Shown here: positions 41,575-50,638 of the stretch, piece by piece
How positions within the stretch are numbered: the first letter of the stretch is position 1
How the letters are laid out: every line of letters starts with the position of its first letter
NCBI RefSeq assembly: GCF_900100705.1
Contig: NZ_FNCH01000013.1
Span: forward strand, 1 to 64,000
From: Pedobacter terrae
GTDB lineage: Bacteria > Bacteroidota > Bacteroidia > Sphingobacteriales > Sphingobacteriaceae
DNA: 64,000 bases
Direction of reading: 5' to 3'
Notes under the pieces: generated by a model
Told to the model about the DNA's origin: nothing
The model's input: the letters and a program-made list of their open reading frames with translations, nothing else
The model's database searches: none
Position numbers and translations under genes: made by a program

Positions 41575-43275
41575 CTAGATATTCTTTTTCTTAAGTTCTT
41601 TTACGGCATAATCAGCAGCGCGTGCAGTTAGCGCCATAAATGTTAATGAAGGGTTTTGGCAGGCAATAGACGGCATGCACGACCCATCGGTTACAAAAAC
41701 ATTGTTCACTTCGTGCATCTGGTTCCATTTGTTCAGCACAGAATTTTTTGGATCGTTACCCATTCTGGCAGTACCCATTTCGTGAATTGCCATACCTGGA
41801 AAGCAGCCATTATCGTAAGTTTTGATGTTTTTTATACCTGCTTTTTCTAACATTTCAGCAGCATCATTCATCATATCCACACGCATTTTTTTCTCGTTTT
41901 CTTTGTATTCGCAATCAATTGCCAATACAGGCTGTCCCCACTTATCTTTTTTGGTTTTATCAATATAAACCTTGTTTTCATAGTAAGGTAACATTTCTCC
42001 GAAACCGCCTAATCCCATGCTCCATTTTCCTGGAGTGGTCATTTTTTGTTTCAGGTCTGCACCAAATGATAACTCGGCAACGTCATTTTGCCAGTTGCTT
42101 CTGCTTGCGCCGCCCTGATAACCGAAACCACGTAAGTAATCGCGTTTATCGTTACCGATGTTTTGGTACCTTGGTACATAAATCCCATTTGCACGGCGAC
42201 CATAAGTATATTTATCATCGAAACCTTCAGCCTCTCCGGATGCTCCGCAACGGAAGTGGTGATCCATTAAATTATGGCCCAATTGACCACTGCCATTGCC
42301 CAATCCGTTTGGATGTGCTTCTGATGTTGAATTTAACAGAATGAACGTAGAACCTAATGTAGAACCGTTTACAAAAATGATTTTAGCATAAAACTCCATC
42401 GTTTTATTGGTTTCTGCATCAATCACCATTACACCTTTAGCCTTCTTGGTATCTTTATCATAAATAATATGATTTACGATAGAGTACGGCCTTAACGTTA
42501 AACGTTTGGTTGCCATTGCTGCGGGTAGGGTAGAAGACTGCGTACTGAAATAAGCTCCGAACGGACAACCGCGGCTGCACAGGTTTCTATATTGGCAATT
42601 TCCACGGCCTTTGTGCGGAACGGTAAGGTTGGCTACACGGCCAATCATGATGATACGTTCCCTTTTATAATGTTCTTCAACACGGGCTTTTACTGATTTC
42701 TCAACAATGTTTAAATCCATCGGTGGTAAAAAATCACCATCGGGACAAGTTGGCCAGTTTTCTTTAGAACCACTGATGCCTGCAAAACGCTCTGCATAAT
42801 CGTACCAAGGTGAAAGTTCTGCATAGCGGATCGGCCAATCGTTTCCGTGACCATCTTTTGCATTATCTTCAAAGTTATGGTCGCTTAAACGGTAACTCTG
42901 ACGGCCCCACATCAAAGATTTACCACCCACGTGGAAACCACGGTACCAGTCGAAACGTTTATCTTCTGTATATGGGCATTCTAAATCGTTTACCCACCAT
43001 TTTTCGTTTGCTTCCTGGTATGGATAATCTCTTTTTTGCACCGGGTGGGTACGTTTTTGTTCTTCGGTAAGTTTACCTGCATGTTTAAAATCCCATGGAT
43101 TTTTCATGGCGCTTTCGTAACCGGTAATGTGCTCAATGTTCATCCCTCTTTCGAGCATGAGTACACGTAAACCTTTCTCGGTAAGTTCTTTTGCAGCCCA
43201 GCCGCCACTAATCCCCGATCCTATAACAATAGCATCGTAAGTATTTTCTGCTTTTAAATTCGTATTTAAATTCAT
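41575..43275 (-). CDS. GMC-family FAD-dependent sugar dehydrogenase, large subunit
   Basis: The 566-aa flavoprotein has the FAD motif GSGISGGWAAKEL (residues 19-31), a GMC substrate domain, and the active-site region AIHEMGTARMG with ACQNPSLTFMALTARAADYA at the C-terminus. Cysteines C227, C233 and C237 in GNCQYRNLCSRGCPFGAYF resemble the Fe-S-binding Cys cluster of multi-subunit FAD sugar dehydrogenases. There is no signal peptide; the adjacent RR-leader small subunit probably carries it across the membrane. The best match in type is glucoside 3-dehydrogenase, oxidising C3-OH of sugars and passing electrons to cytochrome c. Substrate specificity is inferred. Confidence 0.88.
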   Translation of the reverse strand: MNLNTNLKAENTYDAIVIGSGISGGWAAKELTEKGLRVLMLERGMNIEHITGYESAMKNPWDFKHAGKLTEEQKRTHPVQKRDYPYQEANEKWWVNDLECPYTEDKRFDWYRGFHVGGKSLMWGRQSYRLSDHNFEDNAKDGHGNDWPIRYAELSPWYDYAERFAGISGSKENWPTCPDGDFLPPMDLNIVEKSVKARVEEHYKRERIIMIGRVANLTVPHKGRGNCQYRNLCSRGCPFGAYFSTQSSTLPAAMATKRLTLRPYSIVNHIIYDKDTKKAKGVMVIDAETNKTMEFYAKIIFVNGSTLGSTFILLNSTSEAHPNGLGNGSGQLGHNLMDHHFRCGASGEAEGFDDKYTYGRRANGIYVPRYQNIGNDKRDYLRGFGYQGGASRSNWQNDVAELSFGADLKQKMTTPGKWSMGLGGFGEMLPYYENKVYIDKTKKDKWGQPVLAIDCEYKENEKKMRVDMMNDAAEMLEKAGIKNIKTYDNGCFPGMAIHEMGTARMGNDPKNSVLNKWNQMHEVNNVFVTDGSCMPSIACQNPSLTFMALTARAADYAVKELKKKNI

Positions 43276-43293
43276 GATGTTTTGTAGTTGTTG

Positions 43294-43881
43294 TTAAGAG
43301 GTAGCCCAAGATCTTTGGCCAGGTTTTAAAGGCGCATTGCCGTCATATCGGCCCGGAATAAGGACATATTCCCTTGCTTTGGTACAACCAATTTCTGAAG
43401 AATAGTAACCGAGTAGGGTCAAATCACGTGCAGTGATAAAAAAGTAGGCTAAATCTTTATTCTCTTCTGATTGGCCATCTTTTTGAGCAAGTGCGATAGC
43501 CCTCAAATCGATCATTAGTTTTTTGCGGTCGGCTGGTGTTAAGGTAAGATAACTTTTCCCGAAATCTTTCATGGATTTTGCCTGAAGATCTTTAAAGCCT
43601 TTAGCAAAGGAAGTTTGCATAGTGGCAGGGTAACAATCTTTCATCATCATCGGAATGAATTTTCCTAAACCTGCGGCTTTGGCACCTGCTGATGATTTGG
43701 TTGTCGGGACAATGATATCAGCAAATTCTGCAAAGATTTTTTCGTCTTCAAGCGAATAGTTTACAAAGTTTTTTTCATTTTCGGGGAGCGTAAAACTTTC
43801 AAATAACACGCCCATTGTACTTGCCGAGATTGCTCCTCCCAACAAAAATGCAACGTTTTTGAGTGCTTCTCTTCTGTGCAT
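43294..43881 (-). CDS. Small (hitchhiker) subunit of the GMC dehydrogenase, gluconate 2-dehydrogenase subunit 3 family
   Basis: The 195-aa protein has an RR leader (MHRREALKNVAFLLGGAISA) and a PF13618-type helical domain: DEKIFAEFADIIVPTTKSSAGAKAAGLGKFIPMMMKDCY and LTPADRKKLMIDL. The family pairs with GMC or gluconate dehydrogenase large subunits and provides the Tat signal for the complex. It starts the operon and sits 18 bases before the GMC gene. Likely role: export and stabilisation of the dehydrogenase. Confidence 0.9.
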   Translation of the reverse strand: MHRREALKNVAFLLGGAISASTMGVLFESFTLPENEKNFVNYSLEDEKIFAEFADIIVPTTKSSAGAKAAGLGKFIPMMMKDCYPATMQTSFAKGFKDLQAKSMKDFGKSYLTLTPADRKKLMIDLRAIALAQKDGQSEENKDLAYFFITARDLTLLGYYSSEIGCTKAREYVLIPGRYDGNAPLKPGQRSWATS

Positions 43882-44373
43882 CGTCTTTATGATTTTATAT
43901 TTTGGTTACTTATGTGTTCAATTAGTAATATTAGAAAAAATATAACGTAAAGCGTAACTTTATTACGTTAATTTATCGGTTTGCAATATGATTGTTACCG
44001 CGTGGAATTGTTCTAAATAATAGGCTTTTTATAGCTTAACAACGATTTAAGCCGCGTTTTTATAATAATGTTACTTGGTGTAAAAACTACATTTAGTACT
44101 GGAAAATGTGTTTTTTGCCAATAAATCCGAAAACGAAGATTTTTCAGGTAAAATTCAGATCTGAAACAGGGTTCAATTGAGCAGTTTATAAATCGCAATT
44201 GATCAAAGTTCACCAGTTTTCAATTAGTAGTTTTCGGTTAGTAGTTTGTCGTTAATGAGTTTTGCAAGCTGGTTTAACAACTAACCGGATTAACATTAAT
44301 GGTTTAACCTCTTCTTAAAATATTTTATTGCCTTTTATCTCATTTTTTTACCTTTGCTCAATCTCAAAAAAAT
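43882..44373. promoter_or_regulatory. Divergent promoter region with a TAACGTAA inverted repeat
   Basis: TAACGTAA (43943-43950) and TTACGTTA (43963-43970) are inverted arms around 12 bases, 62 bases from the small-subunit start; a good candidate operator for the glycoside operon. A block of TTAGTAGTTTTCGG-type repeats is at 44223-44250. No gene is credible here. Confidence 0.5.
44328..44356 (+). promoter_or_regulatory. Promoter of tdh
   Basis: TTG at 44328-44330 and TACCTTTG at 44349-44356 are 18 bases apart, and the ATG follows 17 bases later. Confidence 0.65.
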
Positions 44374-45318
44374 ATGCAGGAAAAAATTGTTGTTTTAGGC
44401 TCTAACGGGCAAATTGGCACCGAGTTGGTAACTACGTTACGTAAAATATATGGTGATGATCATGTTGTTGCATGCGATATACGCAGACCGGATTATGATA
44501 TCAAAAATTCTGCACCGTTCGAATTTGTGAATGTACTTGATAAAGAAATGATCAATGGCATTTTTCATAAATACAGGCCAACACAGGTTTACCTTTTAGC
44601 TGCTTTATTATCAGCAACAGGAGAACAAAATCCGAAGTTAGCCTGGGATTTAAATATGAACGGTTTATTAAACGTGTTAGATTTAGCTTTAGAATATAAA
44701 ACGGCAAAAGTATATTGGCCAAGTTCTATCGCTGTATTCGGACCAAATTCGCCGAAAGATCATACATCGCAATATTGTATAATGGATCCGAATACCGTAT
44801 ATGGGATCAGTAAGCTGGCCGGTGAGCGCTGGTGCGAATATTACAACCAAAAATACGGATTGGATGTGCGCAGTATCCGCTATCCGGGATTGATTAGCTG
44901 GAAAGCTGCTCCAGGAGGTGGAACAACAGATTATGCGATTCATATTTTTCATGATGCGTTGAGAAAGGGGAGTTACCAGAGTTTCTTAAATGCGGAAACA
45001 GAATTGCCTATGATGTATATGGAGGATGCGATCCGCGGAACAATCGAGCTGATGGATGCACCTGCAGATCAAATTTCGGTACGGAGCAGTTATAATTTTG
45101 GCGGGGTAAGTTTTACACCTGAAGTTTTAGCTGCCGAAATCAGAAAACATATTCCAGATTTTAAACTAACTTACGCAGCTAATGATCCACGTCAGCAGAT
45201 TGCAAACAGCTGGCCACGTTCTATCGATGACAGCTATGCTGCAAAAGACTGGGGATGGAAACCAGAATTCGATTTATCGAAACTGACAATTGATATGTTA
45301 AATAATTTAAAAAAGTAA
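44374..45318 (+). CDS. tdh: SDR-type L-threonine 3-dehydrogenase
   Basis: The 314-aa extended-SDR protein starts with VVLGSNGQIGTELVTTL (NAD site). It has the catalytic YGISKLAGE (Tyr-x3-Lys) and the highly specific run YPGLISWKAAPGGGTTDYA, then LPMMYMEDAIRGTIELM. These match the GalE-like threonine dehydrogenases described in Flavobacteria and Cupriavidus, which oxidise L-threonine to 2-amino-3-ketobutyrate. It could be annotated as a generic NAD-dependent epimerase, but the motif match is strong. The yebC-family gene follows. Confidence 0.88.
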   Translation: MQEKIVVLGSNGQIGTELVTTLRKIYGDDHVVACDIRRPDYDIKNSAPFEFVNVLDKEMINGIFHKYRPTQVYLLAALLSATGEQNPKLAWDLNMNGLLNVLDLALEYKTAKVYWPSSIAVFGPNSPKDHTSQYCIMDPNTVYGISKLAGERWCEYYNQKYGLDVRSIRYPGLISWKAAPGGGTTDYAIHIFHDALRKGSYQSFLNAETELPMMYMEDAIRGTIELMDAPADQISVRSSYNFGGVSFTPEVLAAEIRKHIPDFKLTYAANDPRQQIANSWPRSIDDSYAAKDWGWKPEFDLSKLTIDMLNNLKK

Positions 45319-45392
45319 TATAAGGGTAGAGGGTTTGTGGATTGAAGGCGTAAGGTCTCACATCTCACATCTCATATCTCAATACTAAAATA

Positions 45393-46121
45393 ATGGGAAG
45401 AGCATTCGAATTTAGAAAAGAGAGAAAATTTAAGCGTTGGGCCAAAATGGCGGTTCAGTTTACGCGTATTGGTAAAGATATCGTAATGGCGGTTAAGGAA
45501 TCGGGACCTCATCCAGAAACCAACTCGCGTTTACGTACAGCTATGCAAAATGCAAAAGCGGTAAACATGCCAAAAGATAGGGTAGAGGCGGCAATTAAAC
45601 GTGCTTCTGATAAATCGATGGCCAATTACGAGGAAATTGTTTACGAAGGTTATGCGCCACATGGTGTTGCCGTTTTAATTGAAACAGCTACCGATAATAC
45701 CAATCGTACCGTAGCAAATGTTCGTAGTTATTTTAACAAAACTGATGGCTCTTTGGGCAAAACAGGATCTTTAGATTTCGTATTTAACCGCAAATCGGTT
45801 TTTCGTTTTGTACCCGCTGAAGGTTTAGACCTGGAGGAACTTGAATTCGAATTAATCGATGCTGGCTTAGAAGAACTTTATGTTGAAGCCGATGAAGAAG
45901 GGAATGATATTGCTGTAGCACAGGGTGCATTCGAAAACTTTGGGTCTTTACAAAAGGCACTGGAAGAAAAAGGCATCGAGTTAAAAAGTTCAAAATTAGA
46001 GCGTATTGCTTTATCTCACCATGAGGTTACTGAAGAGCAGGCCGCTGATGTTTTGAAATTGATCGACAAGTTGGAGGAAGATGATGATGTGCAGGCGGTT
46101 TACCACAATATGGCAGAGTAA
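45393..46121 (+). CDS. YebC/TACO1-family regulatory or translation protein
   Basis: The 242-aa protein has the conserved N-terminus MGRAFEFRKERKFKRWAKMA, then GPHPETNSRLRTAMQNAKAVNMPKDRVEAAIKRA and YEGYAPHGVAVLIETATDN. Members of the family have been described as DNA-binding regulators (PmpR/YebC) and as ribosome-associated factors that help translate difficult stretches such as polyprolines. Which applies here is unclear. A good terminator follows. Confidence 0.94.
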   Translation: MGRAFEFRKERKFKRWAKMAVQFTRIGKDIVMAVKESGPHPETNSRLRTAMQNAKAVNMPKDRVEAAIKRASDKSMANYEEIVYEGYAPHGVAVLIETATDNTNRTVANVRSYFNKTDGSLGKTGSLDFVFNRKSVFRFVPAEGLDLEELEFELIDAGLEELYVEADEEGNDIAVAQGAFENFGSLQKALEEKGIELKSSKLERIALSHHEVTEEQAADVLKLIDKLEEDDDVQAVYHNMAE

Positions 46122-46142
46122 TAATCACCATTGATATTATAG

Positions 46143-46178
46143 AAAAGGGCCCGATGTGAAAAAACGGGGCCTTTTTTT
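46143..46178 (+). terminator. Terminator after the yebC-family gene
   Basis: AAAAGGGCCCCG-type arms (AAAAGGGCCCG ... CGGGGCCTTTT) with loop, then T8. Confidence 0.8.
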
Positions 46179-46564
46179 TCTCCGATCGTCACCCTGATCC
46201 GATGGCTCTCGGATTTATTTTAGGGCCTTGCCAAATAGATACTGAAACACCCGTCCGACCGGCCAGCGGAAGTTCAGTATGACTAACTGTTTTGCTATTT
46301 TCTCATGAAAAAACAATCTCTCGTCTTAGCGTCTCGCTAAGCCACCCAATTATGGGTTTTCCAATTTATACGGTAAAAAAATAAGGTTGTAGCGAAATGC
46401 AAAATTAAATAGCCTTGAAGATTTTTCTTCAAGGTAACTTTGATTTTGCTTTTTGAAGAGCAAAACCTGTATTTATCGGTTACAGCAGTCCCGCCATCAT
46501 TTCAAGTCCTCGGTCTCGTTCCTCACCCTCCGGGCTTTCCATTTTGTCGGGTCTATTTTACTTA

Positions 46565-46650
46565 GGTTAACCAGGGTAAGTTAAACCTGACAGGAGCGTG
46601 CAGGAGCCCCAATTTTTTCAATTGGGGCGAGTAAAGCGGATGGCAGGGCT
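46565..46650 (-). repeat. Structured intergenic element in tandem copy 1
   Basis: On the minus strand: AGCCCTGCCATCC, then a 9-bp stem GCCCCAATT/AATTGGGGC, then CTGTCAGGTTTAACTTACC. The stem is 46606-46614 with 46620-46628. Confidence 0.7.
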
Positions 46651-47075
46651 TTCGAAACCGATAACACACAGAACCCTGCTTTCCAATTTTTTTTCTCTGA
46701 TTGTTACCCGGATCCGATGGCTGTCGGATTTATTTCAGGGTCTTGCCAAATAGATACTGAACACCCGTGCGGCCGGGCGGAAGTTCAGTATGACTAACTG
46801 TTTTGCTATTTCTCATGAAAAAACAATCTCTCTTCTTAGCATCTCGCTAAGCCACCCAATTATGGGTTTTCCAATTTATAAGGTAAAAAAATAAGGTTGT
46901 GGCGAAATGCGAAAATTAAATGGCCTAGAAGATTTTTCTTCAAGGTAACTTTGATTTTGCTTTTTTGAAGAGCAAACCTGTATTTATCGGTTACAGCAGT
47001 CCCGCCGTCATTTCAAGTCCTCGGTCTCGTTCCTCACCCTCCGGGCTTTCCATTTTGTCGGGTCTATTTTACCTA

Positions 47076-47161
47076 GGTTAACCCGGGTAAGTTAAACCTG
47101 ACAGGAGCGTGCAGGAGCACCAATTTTTTCAATTGGTGCGAGTAAAGCGGATGGCAGGGCT
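47076..47161 (-). repeat. Structured intergenic element in tandem copy 2
   Basis: Same flanks as copy 1, but the stem is GCACCAATT (47117-47125) with AATTGGTGC (47131-47139): C-G at the third pair has become A-T on both arms. Confidence 0.7.
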
Positions 47162-47322
47162 TTCGAAACCGATAACACACAGAACCCTGCTTTCCAATTT
47201 TTTCACCTCCGATCGTTACCTTGATCCGATGGCTATAGGATTTATTTCAGGGTCTTGCCAAATAGATACTGAAACACCCGTCCGACCGGGCGGGCGGAAG
47301 TTCATTATGACGGATCGTTTTA

Positions 47323-48102
47323 TTATTTCTTATGCGAAAATAACCAGCTCAACAATTCTGGTTCGGCAAATGCGCTATCCCAGCTATTATGATTTGCATT
47401 AGGATAAAGCGTAAATTTCACCTCATCACCAACACTTTTCAATCGTTCGGCAATGGCCATAGATAATGCCGGATCTACGATATCATCTTTTGCACCATGA
47501 AAAATCCAAAGCGGCACTTTCTGATATTTTCTAATGTTGTTGGTATTGTCGCCACCACAAATAGCAATCGCTGCAGCAAATTTACGGCGTTGTCTCCTTA
47601 ACAGCTCATAGGTACCCATAGCGCCCATTGATAAGCCGCCAACATAAACCTGATCTTTATTTACATATGGCTTTCGAAGAAAATCTTTGATCATGCCCTG
47701 TAAGGCATGCATTACTTTGGTAGGTTTGCCACCGTCTACAAAACTGAACGTTCTTTTGCCATTTGCATTTTTGTCAATATTAACATTGGCCCAATAATCG
47801 TCTTTCGGACATTGAGGGAAAACTACAATAGCGGGGAAATTTTTCCGGACATCATTTTTTAAAAATAATTTGCCGCCATGTACCAGTTGACTGGCATTGT
47901 CGTTTCCCCTTTCTCCACTTCCGTGCAAAAAGAAAACGATCGGATATTTTTGCTTGGGATTAAAATTCTCTGGAAATAAAATTCTATAGTAAATAGAATC
48001 TTTTCTTTTAATAAAACTTCCCCTGTCGTATTTTTTTAAGTCTTGAGCATTTAAAAAGAGTACAGGAAAAAGAATGCAAATCGTTAGAATAATCTTTTTC
48101 AT
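47323..48102 (-). CDS. Exported alpha/beta-hydrolase esterase
   Basis: The 259-aa protein has a signal peptide (MKKIILTICILFPVLFLNA) and an alpha/beta-hydrolase fold: the oxyanion-hole segment FFLHGSGERGNDN, nucleophile Ser in GGLSMGAMGTYELLRR, Asp in HGAKDDIVDP and His near NANHNSWDSAF. This matches the prolyl-oligopeptidase/phospholipase-carboxylesterase type found in polysaccharide loci, where it removes acyl or feruloyl groups. It is last in the PUL. Its 3' end overlaps the start of a tandem repeat copy, though the reading frame ends normally. Confidence 0.87.
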   Translation of the reverse strand: MKKIILTICILFPVLFLNAQDLKKYDRGSFIKRKDSIYYRILFPENFNPKQKYPIVFFLHGSGERGNDNASQLVHGGKLFLKNDVRKNFPAIVVFPQCPKDDYWANVNIDKNANGKRTFSFVDGGKPTKVMHALQGMIKDFLRKPYVNKDQVYVGGLSMGAMGTYELLRRQRRKFAAAIAICGGDNTNNIRKYQKVPLWIFHGAKDDIVDPALSMAIAERLKSVGDEVKFTLYPNANHNSWDSAFAEPELLSWLFSHKK

Positions 48103-48250
48103 CTGTTTAATTAATAATTAGTGTGATTATTATGTCCGGTATTGGAGCCTATTAGCTCAATTTTTTAATAGTGAGAACGACGCTATCATAACTTCTTAAT
48201 ATCAATTGTATCCCGTGAATTATAATAATTTCATTCAGCAAAAATAAAAA

Positions 48251-48281
48251 ACCCTGGCTACTTTACAATAGCTCAGGGTTT
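48251..48281 (-). terminator. Terminator of bglX
   Basis: On the minus strand AACCCTGAGCT pairs with AGCCAGGGTT and a T-rich tract (TTTTTTATTTTT) follows. It separates bglX from the esterase gene. Confidence 0.75.
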
Positions 48282-48300
48282 ATAACCAAACCTAATGGTC

Positions 48301-50598
48301 TTATTTCAACGTAAAAGATGCTTCTTTTACATCGTGGGAATTTGTACCAATAAATACCTTAAAATCGCCAGGTTCTGCAACGAATTTCAAATCTGAATTA
48401 TAAAACTTAAGGTCGTTCTCCGAAATAGTGAAAGTAACGGTTTTACTTTCTCCGGCTTTTAAATTAATCTTCTGGAAACCTTTTAGCTCTTTTACCGGCC
48501 GGGTAATGCTTCCAACAAGATCCTGGATATATAACTGAACAACTTCTTTACCCTCATATTTACCTGTATTGCTTAGTGTAACGGATGCTGTGATCGATTT
48601 TCCTTTGCTTAAGGTATTTGCACTTAGTTTAACATCACTATAATTAAATGATGTATAGCTTAAACCAAAACCAAAAGGATATAATGGATCATTACTAACA
48701 TCTAAATAGTTGGAACGGAATTTCTCGAACCATTTACCTTCAGCCAGTGGGCGACCGGTATTTTTATGGGCATAATACAACGGCACCTGACCTACGTTTT
48801 GAGGAAAAGTTGCACTCAATTTACCAGATGGATTAACATCGCCAAAAAGTACATCGGCAATTGCATTTCCGGCTTCACTTCCCGGGAACCAAACGTTTAA
48901 GATTGCCGGGATATTTTGCTGTTCCCAGTTCAAGGCTAATGGACGACCTGTAAACAGCACCAATACCACTGGTTTACCGGTTTTAGCCAAAGCTTTTAAG
49001 AGGTTTTTCTGTGTTTCAGGAATCTGGATATCAGTAACACTACTGCTTTCGCCTGTAAATTCAGAACCTTCTCCAACGGTAGCCACAATAACATCTGATT
49101 TTTTCGCCACTTCTAAAGCTTCTTTAATCATTTCAGCTTCGGTACGTGAATCACGTTTGTATGTTGGATTGTGGATGTTTACATAACGCTGCTCCATAGC
49201 AGAATCTGCCAGGAAGTTTGCACCGCGTGCGGTTAATATTTTTGCTTTATCACCCAAGACATTTTTTAAACCCTGAAGTACTGTTACTGACTTGTCAAAA
49301 AGCGCGGCAACACTCCAGGTACCATACATATTAGCGGTATTATCTGCCAACGGACCAATTAAGCCAATGGTACCTGATTTTTTTAATGGGAGTACATTAT
49401 CGTTATTTTTCAACAGCACAAAACTTTCTGTTGCAACTTCACGTGCCACCTGGCGGTTAGCCGGACTAAAAACCTCTTTTGCTGCTCTTTCTGTATTGCA
49501 AAATTTGTAAGGATCTGTAAATAAACCCAATTTGTATTTGGCTTGAAGCACCAATCTACAAGCCCTGTCAATCTGCGCGATACCCACTTTTTTCTCTGCC
49601 AATGATTTTTTTAAAGTGCCTAAAAAGCCTTCACCCACCATATCCATATCAACTCCGGCATTTAAAGCTAATGCGGAAACAGTTTGCAAGTCACCCATGC
49701 CGTGCGCGATCATTTCAGGGATACCCGTATAATCAGTCACTACAAAACCTTTAAAGCCCCATTGGTTACGTAAAACATCTGTCATCAGCCATTTACTTCC
49801 AGTTGCCGGAATGCCATCAACTTCATTAAAGGAAGCCATAATACTGGCTGCACCTGCATCAACAGCGGCTTTATAAGGTGGAAAATACTCGTTATACATG
49901 CGGACTTTACTCATATCTGTGGTATTGTAGTCTCTGCCGGCTTCAGCAGCGCCATAAAGCGCATAATGTTTTACACAAGCTAAAATCTCGTTATTGGCCT
50001 GAAGTTTTCCCTGATAGCCTTTTACCATGGCTGCGGCAATTTGTGAGCCTAAATAAGGATCTTCTCCACTTCCTTCTGAAATGCGGCCCCACCGCGGATC
50101 CCTGGAAATGTCAACCATAGGGGAGAAGGTCCAGTTAATTCCGCTTGCACTGGCCTCTATTGCTGCAATACGGGCCGATTTTTGCACGGTAGCCATATCC
50201 CAGATACAACTAACGCCTAATGGAATTGGGAAAACGGTATTATATCCATGGATCACGTCCATTCCAAAAAGCAATGGAATTTTCATACGGCTGTTTTCTA
50301 CCGCTATTTTTTGCACCGCTTTAATCTTATCAACTCCCTTGATGTTGAATAAACCACCAACTTGTCCGGCTTTAATTTTTTTAGAAATGTCGCTACTGTT
50401 GGCCTGTCCTGTAGTAATATCGCCAGAACTCGGCAAATTCAACTGACCTATTTTTTCGTCAACGGTCATTTTCGCCATCAGGTTGCTGATGAAGGTATTC
50501 ATCTTTACCTCTTCTGCCGAAACAGTTTTTTTGTTTTGTGCTGATCCGTTCAGTACAAAAAGGGTTAAAAAAACAACCAGGATATTCGCTCTCTTCAT
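48301..50598 (-). CDS. bglX: Glycoside hydrolase family 3 beta-glucosidase (BglX-like)
   Basis: The 765-aa protein has a signal peptide (MKRANILVVFLTLFVLNGSAQ), the GH3 N-terminal domain with IPLLFGMDVIHGYNTVFP, RDPRWGRISEGSGEDPYL and LACVKHYALYGAAEAGRD, the nucleophile Asp in GFVVTDYTGIPEM, the C-terminal domain (VGEGSEFTGESSSV with a candidate acid/base Glu), and a C-terminal Fn3-like domain. GH3 enzymes release glucose from the non-reducing end of beta-linked oligosaccharides in the periplasm. With the GH144-like protein nearby it could complete beta-1,2-glucan breakdown, but GH3 linkage specificity is not readable here. Confidence 0.95.
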   Translation of the reverse strand: MKRANILVVFLTLFVLNGSAQNKKTVSAEEVKMNTFISNLMAKMTVDEKIGQLNLPSSGDITTGQANSSDISKKIKAGQVGGLFNIKGVDKIKAVQKIAVENSRMKIPLLFGMDVIHGYNTVFPIPLGVSCIWDMATVQKSARIAAIEASASGINWTFSPMVDISRDPRWGRISEGSGEDPYLGSQIAAAMVKGYQGKLQANNEILACVKHYALYGAAEAGRDYNTTDMSKVRMYNEYFPPYKAAVDAGAASIMASFNEVDGIPATGSKWLMTDVLRNQWGFKGFVVTDYTGIPEMIAHGMGDLQTVSALALNAGVDMDMVGEGFLGTLKKSLAEKKVGIAQIDRACRLVLQAKYKLGLFTDPYKFCNTERAAKEVFSPANRQVAREVATESFVLLKNNDNVLPLKKSGTIGLIGPLADNTANMYGTWSVAALFDKSVTVLQGLKNVLGDKAKILTARGANFLADSAMEQRYVNIHNPTYKRDSRTEAEMIKEALEVAKKSDVIVATVGEGSEFTGESSSVTDIQIPETQKNLLKALAKTGKPVVLVLFTGRPLALNWEQQNIPAILNVWFPGSEAGNAIADVLFGDVNPSGKLSATFPQNVGQVPLYYAHKNTGRPLAEGKWFEKFRSNYLDVSNDPLYPFGFGLSYTSFNYSDVKLSANTLSKGKSITASVTLSNTGKYEGKEVVQLYIQDLVGSITRPVKELKGFQKINLKAGESKTVTFTISENDLKFYNSDLKFVAEPGDFKVFIGTNSHDVKEASFTLK

Positions 50599-50638
50599 TA
50601 TATATGTGTTTTATTCTTTATTAATCAGTTTTGTGGTA

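Larger units (their letters stand above)
46180..47330. repeat. Two near-identical ~515-bp tandem repeats plus a partial third
   Basis: Copy 1 is 46180-46694 (515 bp), copy 2 is 46695-47206 (512 bp), and a partial copy starts at 47207 and runs into the 3' end of the esterase gene. Each has a CCCTGATCCGATGG...CGGATTTATTT.AGGG hairpin at the left, a CCTTGAAG/CTTCAAGG hairpin, and the structured element at its right half. No coding sequence is credible. Confidence 0.93.

Noticed and set aside
44013..44213. Minus-strand open frame in the divergent promoter region
   Set aside because: There is no recognisable family, it is AT-rich and it overlaps repeats and promoter sequence.
47109..47402. Plus-strand open frame across the tandem-repeat boundary
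   Set aside because: It spans two repeat copies and runs antisense into the esterase gene, so it is unlikely to be coding.
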